33,708 nucleotides of DNA from an uncultured Christensenella sp. (GTDB lineage Bacteria > Bacillota > Clostridia > Christensenellales > UBA3700): positions 4,182 to 37,889 of the forward strand of contig CAJTKI010000006.1 in assembly GCA_910576875.1 (NCBI GenBank), in the 5' to 3' direction. The notes under the pieces were generated by a model. The model saw nothing but the letters and a program-made list of their open reading frames with translations, made no database searches and was not told where the DNA came from. How positions within the stretch are numbered: position 1 is the stretch's first letter; each line of letters begins with the position of its first letter. The translations under genes and the position numbers were made by a program. Positions 14,944-22,800 of the stretch are shown in pieces.

Positions 14944-17474
14944 TGGTCGCGTTTTCCCTGTTTGCGCCGACGCTGTTTGAGCTGCGACAGCTTTGTCCTC
15001 GACGCGATTTGCGCGCCGAACTGCCGATACGCCGCCGCGCCGATTCTACGCGCGACCAAATTGACGAACAAGCCGACGACCATGCACAACGCAATCCAGC
15101 CGAAATGCGCGACCTGCACCGATTGCATGTCGAACAACGTCCCGTCCAGCACGTACATATCGAAGAACACCATGCCTACCGACGCCGCGCTCATGACCGC
15201 GATCGTCGCGATCCGCAATTTGTCCGGAGGCATCGCAATCACAATCAACGCGACGAATCCGACCGCCGTCATCACCGCCGTCATAAACGACGCGTTGTAC
15301 GCAAAGATCTGCGCCGCGTCCATCCCCGTCGTATCGAACGTAAACGTCAATCCGTACGCCAATCCGACCGCCGCAATCAACGCAACCGCAGCCGCGAGAC
15401 TGGATTGCAAGATATTCAGCATAAAATCGCCGCGCACCGGCGTACTGCCCGTCGGTTGCAACGCAAAGATAAACGTCGGCGCGCCGATGACGAAAAACTC
15501 GATCAACAGCATCTTCTTGGTATCGAACGGATAACTCGCCTTGCCGCTGACGATCGTGATGATGCTGAACATCAACGTCATAAACATCACGAATATATTT
15601 TTCATGATATACAGCGAAGCGACCTTTTCGATATTGCGAATGACCTGCCGCCCCTGTCCGACGATTGCGGGCAGACTGGCAAACTTGTTGTCCAGCAACA
15701 CGATGCGGGAGATATTGCGCGCGACGTCGTTCGCCTGCGCGAACGAGATCGAACAGTCGCTCTCTTTGAGCGCCTGCACGTCGTTGACGCCGTCGCCGAT
15801 CATGCCGACGATTTTGCCTTGCGACTGCAAATCCTGTACGATCTGACATTTCTGTTCGGGCGAAACGCGTCCGAAAATCGACGTCTGCGCGACGCTCTCG
15901 CGCAGTTCTTCGCGCGTGAGTTGCGCGCAATTAAGTTGTCTGTCATAATTGCGCACGCCGCACTTGCCGGCGATATTGCCGACGGTACGCGGGTTGTCGC
16001 CCGAAACGATCTTGATGTCTACGCCGTTGCGATAGAACCAATCCAGCGTCTCTCCCACGTCTTCGCGCGCGGTGTCTTCGAGCGCAAACAACGCGACCGG
16101 CGTCGCCTTTGCGCGATCGAATTGCTCGATCCCCGCCTGTTGGACGGACAGCAGCAGCGTGCGCCGTCCCTGACAAGCGTTGTCTTCGCAACGATCCTCG
16201 ATCTCCTTGGAACACGCGCACACATAGTCGGGCGCGCCCAAAAAATAGCTGTATCCGTCCGCGAGCGTAATCGCGCTGCATTTGCGCTCGGAAGAAAACG
16301 GCATCGCGTCCGTCGTGTCCAGCATCTGCCCATCCGCATAATGCCGCGCAAGCGCCAAAGCAGTCGGCTTGCCGTCGTGCGTCGTCTCGTGCAACGTATG
16401 CATGACGTCTTCCAACGCATGCGGCGGAGCTTGCAATACGACGACTTCCTTGACTTCCTGATTGCCGTCCGTGATCGTTCCCGTCTTGTCCAACAACAGC
16501 GTATCGACCATCGCAAGCATTTCGATGCTGTACAGATCTTGCGGCAGCGCGTGCTTTTTGGACAGTCGGAGCACGGACGCCGCCAACGTCGTGGATGTCA
16601 GCAGGAACATCCCGATCGGCAACATGCTCAGGATCGAACTGGACACTGTAATGATCGTCTCTTTCCAGCCTCCCTGCACGCCGCCGTGCACGCTGACGCG
16701 ATCCGCGATCAGCAGCAACGTCGCCAAAATCAACAAGACGACGCTGATCCCCTTGATCAAATCGTTGAGTACGCGAAAAATATTGGACTTGGGCGCGTTG
16801 ACGTGACGCGCGATGCGCGTGATGCCTTCGATATAGCAGTCTCTGCCGACGCGATCGGCGCGATAATGCGCATGTCCCGACACGACGCTGCTGCCCGCCA
16901 GCAGACGTTCGCCGACTCCGCGGCGCACCGGTACGGACTCGCCGGTCAGGATCGACTCGTCCACTTCGACAAAGCCCTGCTCGACGATGCCGTCCACAGG
17001 CACCTGTTCGCCCGCGTCGATCAACAGCATGTCGTCCAGCACGATCTGATCGTCCGGCACGCTGCGTTGTTCGCCGTCGCGCACGACGCGATTATCCGAT
17101 CGGTGTACGATCGTCAGTTTCTGCACCGAACGCTTTGCTTTGACTTCCTGATAAATGCCGATCGCGATATTGACGAAAATAATGCAAGTGGACAACGTAT
17201 AGTCCCATGCGCCGATCGCGCACAGCAAAATCACGAGAACGATACAGGTCAGATTGCAGAAATTGAAAATATTGCCGATGACGATTTTCCAATACGGCTT
17301 ACTGCCGTGCAAAGAACGCTGATTGGTCAGATGGTCGCGCTGTCTCGCGGCGACTTGTTCGGCGCTGAGTCCTTGCTCGCAAGTCGGCGCGTAACGCTCC
17401 GCGCTCTTCATCTTATGACTATCGTGCTTGCGTCTGACAAAATTCTGCAAGCGTTTGCTGAGTTTCTCGTTCAT
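14940..17474 (-). CDS. P-type cation-transporting ATPase (CtpE/Exp7-like)
   Basis: 844 residues. The actuator domain carries TGES (177-180), the phosphorylated aspartate is Asp329 in DKTGTIT, and GDGVNDVQALK closes the P-domain. There are two membrane helices before the actuator domain (about 62-108), two flanking the TM4 motif (about 240-300) and about six at the C-terminus. The TM4 motif reads MLPIGM where calcium pumps have PEGL, so the liganding Glu is absent. Mycobacterial CtpE and pneumococcal Exp7 relatives move Ca2+ or other divalent cations, but with the altered TM4 the ion is uncertain. The N-terminus is basic and the tail is Arg/Lys-rich. It leads an operon with radC and the aldo/keto reductase. 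The ATG lacks a Shine-Dalgarno and sits 6 nt after the -10 box. Confidence 0.88.
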   Translation of the reverse strand: MNEKLSKRLQNFVRRKHDSHKMKSAERYAPTCEQGLSAEQVAARQRDHLTNQRSLHGSKPYWKIVIGNIFNFCNLTCIVLVILLCAIGAWDYTLSTCIIFVNIAIGIYQEVKAKRSVQKLTIVHRSDNRVVRDGEQRSVPDDQIVLDDMLLIDAGEQVPVDGIVEQGFVEVDESILTGESVPVRRGVGERLLAGSSVVSGHAHYRADRVGRDCYIEGITRIARHVNAPKSNIFRVLNDLIKGISVVLLILATLLLIADRVSVHGGVQGGWKETIITVSSSILSMLPIGMFLLTSTTLAASVLRLSKKHALPQDLYSIEMLAMVDTLLLDKTGTITDGNQEVKEVVVLQAPPHALEDVMHTLHETTHDGKPTALALARHYADGQMLDTTDAMPFSSERKCSAITLADGYSYFLGAPDYVCACSKEIEDRCEDNACQGRRTLLLSVQQAGIEQFDRAKATPVALFALEDTAREDVGETLDWFYRNGVDIKIVSGDNPRTVGNIAGKCGVRNYDRQLNCAQLTREELRESVAQTSIFGRVSPEQKCQIVQDLQSQGKIVGMIGDGVNDVQALKESDCSISFAQANDVARNISRIVLLDNKFASLPAIVGQGRQVIRNIEKVASLYIMKNIFVMFMTLMFSIITIVSGKASYPFDTKKMLLIEFFVIGAPTFIFALQPTGSTPVRGDFMLNILQSSLAAAVALIAAVGLAYGLTFTFDTTGMDAAQIFAYNASFMTAVMTAVGFVALIVIAMPPDKLRIATIAVMSAASVGMVFFDMYVLDGTLFDMQSVQVAHFGWIALCMVVGLFVNLVARRIGAAAYRQFGAQIASRTKLSQLKQRRRKQGKRDQ

Positions 17475-17480
17475 AGCATC

Positions 17481-17509
17481 ATTGTATCACAGATCGCGCG
17501 GTCGGACAA
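17481..17509 (-). promoter_or_regulatory. Promoter of the ATPase-radC-AKR operon, leaderless geometry
   Basis: TTGTCC (17509-17504), a 17-bp spacer and TACAAT (17486-17481), with 6 bases to the ATG at 17474. Confidence 0.7.
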
Positions 17510-17545
17510 GTGTTTGCCGCGTACTCGCGCGCACGGGCGTGTAAG

Positions 17546-19192
17546 TTATACGGGATTGCAGATTTCGCCCGTCTTCAAATCCAGACACAATACGTTATGC
17601 CCGTTGTCGTCCGAATATTCGATCTGCAACACCCCGCCGCGCAGTCGCGCGTCCGTCAACCTGCCGACTTGTCCGCCCCATACGGTTTGCAACAACGCCC
17701 GCGCCTGCTCCGAATACGCGCCGATATCGTCGGACACGAAGTGCACGCCGCCCGTCCAAGCGTTGATGCTGGCGAGCACGCACTTTTGCAATTCGGTATA
17801 TCGCAGATTGTCCTGTCTGAGGAACATCACGTCCGGATCGTTGACAAAAGCTCTGCCGTGCAAATGCCGCCGAAAGACGCTGTCCGCAATCGCGTGCGGC
17901 GTACTGACCATCTCTTGATTGGTGTGTCGCTTATACCACGCGTCGCGGTATTTGAGATCGACGTCGCAGCCGACGCGGCAATAATCGAACACGCCCCAGC
18001 ACGATCCGAGCGGCACGCCGCAACCGAGTATGCGCCTGTCGCCGCAGCACGCGCGCAGGAAGTCTACGGTCATCGCCATCAATTCGCCCCGCGTCTTGCC
18101 GTCTCTGGGAATCATGCACGAGCTGTACAGAAAATCCAGTTTGACCAGATCATACCCCCACTCGTTGAGCACGGTGTCGAACACGCGGCGCAGATACGCC
18201 CGCGCTTGCTCGTTGCAAATATCCAAAACGTACGCGCCGCCCCAGGCGATCGCGCCGAGCACGGGTTTGCCGTTGCGCGGATCGCGCACGAGCCAATCGG
18301 CATGTTCTTTCGCGATTCGGCTGTCCTTTGCGCACAGCGTCGGCGCGAGCCACAGCCCCGCGCGATACCCGCGCGCGTGAACGTCGTCGGCAAGCGCCTT
18401 CATATCCCGAAATTGCGGCGCGCGCAAAACCATCCAATCTCCGACTTTGGATTGCCATCCGTCGTCGATCTGAAAGATATTCGCCGCGTCCGCCATGCCG
18501 GACAGTCCGTCCAGATCGCGGCGCAAAATCGTCTCGTCGATGTTGCCGAAATAATTGTACCAGCTGGTATATCCGTTCAGCTGTTCGTCCGTGCGCGGCG
18601 ACACGCCCAAATCCTTGAAATACGCGTCGAACGTCTCGTCATACCCGCCTTCGTATACGCCGAAACGCGCGCCGAGCGTCGACTCGCCCGCCCGCAGCGT
18701 CTTGCCCTGCAAATCGCGCACGAGACGGATCTGCGCCGTGGACGTATCGAATTCCACTCTCGTAAAGCCTTCCCGATCGCACAGCGATCCGACCAACAGC
18801 AGACGATCCGCCCGACGACGGTATCCGTACGTATAGCCGTGGAAACACCCCTTGCGACCGTACGGCGCAAAGGCGTAATCCCCGCTCGCGCTCGCGTATT
18901 TGCGTCCGAGCGGCGTATTGCTCAACCCGAGCAGTCCGCGCTGCACGGAGTCGATCGCGCGTTCGGGCGAATACGTCCAGGATTGATACCCGTTGACAAA
19001 GACCGTATCGTCTTGCTCGTACGCGGTCTGCGACGCGAGCGTCACGGATATCAATTCGACCGTACGTTCGGCATAGACGGTACAACTCGCGATCGCGCCG
19101 TCTTGTTCGCATACGGCGCGCACGCGATCGTCCCGTTCGTTCGCGACGCGCTGCTCGCCGTCGCAGATATATCGTATTTGTATCGATTGCAT
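17546..19192 (-). CDS. GH36-type alpha-galactosidase, cytoplasmic
   Basis: 548 residues from the ATG at 19192; the frame is open further upstream but that part overlaps a terminator. An N-terminal beta-sandwich (about 1-190) precedes a TIM barrel beginning NGYTSWYNYFGNI (206-218). FQIDDGWQ near 240-247 is a substrate-site motif of the clan, the nucleophile is Asp353 in LVKLDFLY and the acid/base is Asp410 in the YCRVGCDV segment. It is shorter than the 700-750 residue GH36 enzymes and resembles the compact clostridial branch. It has no signal peptide, so it should act on imported raffinose-type or other alpha-galactosides. No transporter lies nearby. A palindrome sits just before the start. 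It could also be an alpha-N-acetylgalactosaminidase. Confidence 0.82.
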   Translation of the reverse strand: MQSIQIRYICDGEQRVANERDDRVRAVCEQDGAIASCTVYAERTVELISVTLASQTAYEQDDTVFVNGYQSWTYSPERAIDSVQRGLLGLSNTPLGRKYASASGDYAFAPYGRKGCFHGYTYGYRRRADRLLLVGSLCDREGFTRVEFDTSTAQIRLVRDLQGKTLRAGESTLGARFGVYEGGYDETFDAYFKDLGVSPRTDEQLNGYTSWYNYFGNIDETILRRDLDGLSGMADAANIFQIDDGWQSKVGDWMVLRAPQFRDMKALADDVHARGYRAGLWLAPTLCAKDSRIAKEHADWLVRDPRNGKPVLGAIAWGGAYVLDICNEQARAYLRRVFDTVLNEWGYDLVKLDFLYSSCMIPRDGKTRGELMAMTVDFLRACCGDRRILGCGVPLGSCWGVFDYCRVGCDVDLKYRDAWYKRHTNQEMVSTPHAIADSVFRRHLHGRAFVNDPDVMFLRQDNLRYTELQKCVLASINAWTGGVHFVSDDIGAYSEQARALLQTVWGGQVGRLTDARLRGGVLQIEYSDDNGHNVLCLDLKTGEICNPV

Positions 19193-19201
19193 CCTATTGC
19201 A

Positions 19202-19215
19202 CCGTTCGTGAACGG
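19202..19215. promoter_or_regulatory. 14-bp palindrome upstream of the alpha-galactosidase, possible operator
   Basis: CCGTTC-GT-GAACGG is a perfect inverted repeat 10-23 bp before the start codon, in the only 44 bp available for a promoter. LacI- or GntR-type operators look like this, but one copy alone is weak evidence. Confidence 0.35.
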
Positions 19216-19236
19216 CGCTTGCACCGCGCCGTCCGT

Positions 19237-19267
19237 AAAAAAAGAAATCCTTGCCCTGCGGCAAGGA
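19237..19267 (-). terminator. Rho-independent terminator after the 131-residue protein gene
   Basis: On the minus strand TCCTTGCC (19267-19260) pairs with GGCAAGGA (19255-19248) around a 4-base loop, followed by TTTCTTTTTTT. Confidence 0.88.
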
Positions 19268-19283
19268 CTTCCCGTCGTAGTCC

Positions 19284-19679
19284 TTATTTGCGTTTGAGAC
19301 TGTTCAACTCCATCATGCGTTCGATGACGCGCGTCGCTTTGCGCACCGCCAACTGCGAGCGAATCGGCAACATGCACGGTACGTCCGCATAGGCACTCGT
19401 CCCTTCGAGATTGCGCTGATGATATTTGCCGTCCTGCAATTCCGGATCGTCCGTATCCACTGCGAGATACAGTTTGAGCGTCTTGCCGCCGATCGCGAAT
19501 TTCGCCAACAGTTTTCTTCCGCAACGAAAACTTTCGCAACGCGCGCTCAGACGCGATTTGACTTTTCCGTAGCCGAGCAGTACTTCCCGCAGTTGCGTAT
19601 AATAGCTTTGCGTCTCTTCCGGAAGCTGCGCCATACGGTCTTCGAACCGCAATCTTTCCTGACTTTCCTGTGTACTCAT
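19284..19679 (-). CDS. Conserved Clostridia protein of unknown function
   Basis: 131 residues. The N-terminal 30 residues are charged; the rest has the order E-T-Q-S-Y-Y-x-x-L-R-E-V-L-L-x-Y, KVKSRLSARCESFRCGRKLLAKF, GKTLKLYLAVD, a D-V-P segment and a C-terminal helix of A-V-R-K-A-x-R-V-I-E-R-M-M-E. I recall this as a recurrent stand-alone or repeated domain in Clostridia, without known activity. It is cytoplasmic by sequence, with no signal peptide and no metal motif. It has a consensus promoter, an AGGAG site 6 nt before the ATG and its own terminator, so it is expressed as a single gene. Confidence 0.7.
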   Translation of the reverse strand: MSTQESQERLRFEDRMAQLPEETQSYYTQLREVLLGYGKVKSRLSARCESFRCGRKLLAKFAIGGKTLKLYLAVDTDDPELQDGKYHQRNLEGTSAYADVPCMLPIRSQLAVRKATRVIERMMELNSLKRK

Positions 19680-19730
19680 AATCTTCTCCTACTGTCCCCC
19701 ATAAAAACCTGGACAAGTTTCGTTACTATA

Positions 19731-19759
19731 ATTATACAAAATCCGCGTCTATCCGTCAA
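19731..19759 (-). promoter_or_regulatory. Strong promoter of the 131-residue protein gene
   Basis: TTGACG (19759-19754), a 17-bp spacer and perfect TATAAT (19736-19731). The leader of about 45 nt contains TGTCC and GGACA arms around an AT-rich loop just before the ribosome site. Confidence 0.88.
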
Positions 19760-19770
19760 TACCGTTCTGG

Positions 19771-19829
19771 AAAAATATGCGACGGCTGTCAAAAAACGCG
19801 CATCGGTGTTGACAGCCGTCGTTATTTTT
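19771..19829. terminator. Terminator of the large repeat-protein gene, possibly bidirectional
   Basis: A perfect 13-bp stem, CGACGGCTGTCAA (19780-19792) and TTGACAGCCGTCG (19809-19821), with a 16-base loop. A-tracts on the left and T-tracts on the right give both strands a U-run; the leftward gene ending at 19879 is the obvious user. Confidence 0.82.
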
Positions 19830-19878
19830 TTTGCGATATCTCGTCAAATCGCTTGATTGCACCGTTTGGGCGCGATTT

Positions 19879-22800
19879 TTACGGCGTTACGCCCATTCGA
19901 AAGCGCAAATATCCGTAATACGGTTGATCCAAACCGCTCATTTCGCCCACTCCCGTGCAGACGATTCCGCCGTCCGGATCGGCGATCGCATATTGCTGCA
20001 TCGCGCCCAGCGTCGCGCCGGCGATCTGTTGTCCGCCGACCGTCATGCCCGGGAACACCGCCATCTTCAACAGATGCGATTCCAGCTCGTACGCCAGTCC
20101 GGTCCCGAACAAGTCTTGCGCCTCGCCCGTCGCGCCGCCCGCGTCTTTGGCGCGGATCGCGCGGATTACGTTTTGCATCGTACGCACGTCCACGTCTTCC
20201 ATCGCGTTGTAGAGCACAAAGGTCGCCTGCGCCTGCTTGCCGTCCGCATCGGGCGCGTATCCCGCCCGCAACTTGGTCAGATTCATCGCGATCGTCGCCT
20301 GCATCTGCATCGGCAACATCGTATTGGGACGCAGCAATCCGCTCTGTCCCTGCGGTTTCTGCATGATCACGCGCGTCGTCAGGATCAAATAATCATCCTT
20401 TGCCGCTCCGGTCGCGTTGCGCGCCGTATAGTCGACGAGCAAATCGCGGATACCCGCAAAGCACGCCTGCGCGATCAGATCGTCGCGCGTCGCGAGCATG
20501 ACGCGGTCGTAGTCCAGATCGTCCTTGCCGACGCCGAACTTGTCGCTCATATTCTGCTGCGCGCCTTCCGCGTTTTCGCCCGCCAGAATCGTTCCTGCGA
20601 TGCTGCGGTCGGTGACCTCGCCGTACAGCGTCATCGATTCGACTTTATAATGCCGCTCCGCGGAGATCTTTTCTTCCTGCCGATAAGGCTGCGACTCGCT
20701 CTGCACGACGTCGGCGTTCCACAGCGCGCGCGTCATCGAACGGAATTCCGCCGCGCTCGGGCGGTCGGTCTGCACGTCGCCGTAGATTTCCTGCAACGCG
20801 ATGCCGTAGACGCTGTCCAGCACGACGGTCTGCGGCTCGTATTCGATATGCGCGCCGTTGGAAACGGCTTTCATGTTGTCGCGCACCTTGCCGGACGCGT
20901 CGGCATTGAGTTGTTGCAGATCGGGACGGTTGCTCGACACGCGCGAGAACACGTTGACGAACAGCGTCATATCGTCGCTCTGCTGATCGCCGCTGCCGTC
21001 GCCGCGCATCTCGTTGATCGAAATCGCCGTACAGACGGACTGCGACGCATCCGACATGCGGTCGAGATCGACCGTTGCGCGCAATACGACTTTTTGCGGC
21101 ATCAGCGCGCCGTAACGCGCATCCGACGCGCCGTTCGCGCCCGCCGTGTCCACGCTCGCGGTAAAGCGCAATTCCAGCCGATCGACCGATCCGATCGGAT
21201 CGGACGCATACAGATACGCGGCGATCAGCGTCACGTCGCGCAGTCCGCTCGTCTGCACGCGCACCTTGTCTTGCAACAACGCCGCGAGTTCTCCCTGATC
21301 GATGCGCGGTTTGAGCGTCTGCTCGTCCGCGGTTGCGTCCCCGCTCGCCAACAGCGCGCCGTCGATCGCCTGATCGTAATTGCGCGCGATCCGCGCAATC
21401 TGTTCGTCCAGCGGCAGATCTTGCGCGCCCGCCGTCAGACGGTACGCCTGCGTCAGCGCGTATTTGCCGTTGATTTCGTCCGCAACGCCCTGCAAATCGG
21501 AGATGTTGGACGCGTCCAACCCGTCGCTGTACGAATTCAACAGGATCAACAATTCTCTGAGCCGTTGCGCGCTCGGCGCCTGCACGTCCTGCGGCGCATC
21601 TTTATAGAGTTGATCGACCGCCAGTCCGAACAGCGTCGTTTCCAGCACCATTCCGCCCGCGCGGTACGTGATCTCGATCTCGTTCGAGCCGCCGTTGAGA
21701 CTGCCCATCATATCAACGATCTTTTCGTCCAATCGGGTCGCGATTTGATCGCGATCGATCTGTTTTTGCGACAGCCGGCGCACAAGGATCAAAAAGTCGT
21801 CCGTCTGCGCTTCGTTCATGCCGTCTACGACATAGGCGACGCACGGTTGCGCGCTCGGCTCGACGCCGGCGGCGCGGTCGCGGATCTTCTGTTGCATCGC
21901 GCGTACGTCGATGCGCACGTGCACGTAGACGTTGCGCGGCATCAGTCCGTCGTACGAGACGCCCGTATCGGACGACTGTCCGAGCGCGATGTCGCCCGAC
22001 AGATACAGATCGATCGTCGTATCGTTCGCGCTTTCGCGGATATAGCTGCCGATCACGCGCATCTCCCGCAAGAATCCGACCGCATCGCCAAGCTCCGCGT
22101 TCTCTTGCACGAGATATCCCATTTCATCTTCGGGCAATACGGGTTTGAGTTCGTCGATCGCGCGCGTATCGCGCACCATCGCATCCTTGTCCAAGTGATC
22201 GGCAAAGGTGTCTTTGAGCCCCTTGATTTGTCCGACGAGCGCTTTGCCGTCGTCGGGATCGAGCGTCCCTTGCGCGATATAGTAATCGGATTGCAGATCG
22301 GCGACGAAACGCGCCGCATTCGTCTGCTCGCTCATATTCAGATCGCTCGCATCGGGCTGATACGCATACGCCTGCCGGAATACCGGATAGATGCGTTCCG
22401 CCGGCATCTTGTCTTCGCCCTGCGGATTCATCTGCGGCAGATTGGATACGATCTCGAACACGGAGGGCAGATAGCATTTTTCCTGCGTAAAGCGGATTTT
22501 GCCGACCTGCGCTTCCAGCCGTTCGAGCGCGCCGCGGATGTTTTCGTCCAGTCTGGCGATCAAACCTTCATAGGACATATCGCCGCCGAAGCCGAACGCG
22601 CGCACCGTCTTGGCGATCGTCGCCAGCGTATCGGCGGATTCTTCGACGCTCATGCCGTTGATATGCAGCGTCGCCTGTCTGTTCGGATCGGCAAGATAGA
22701 TGTCGATTTCGATATAAAGCTGCGCGGGCAGAATCTGCGCCGCCAGATGCCGCGCGATCTCGTTGTCGGTCGGCACGAGCGACGCGAGTTCCGCGCCCAA

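Noticed and set aside
19684..19720. TGTCC...GGACA arms resembling an insertion-sequence end
   Set aside because: There is no transposase, no second end and no target duplication; the arms lie in the leader of a gene with an intact promoter.
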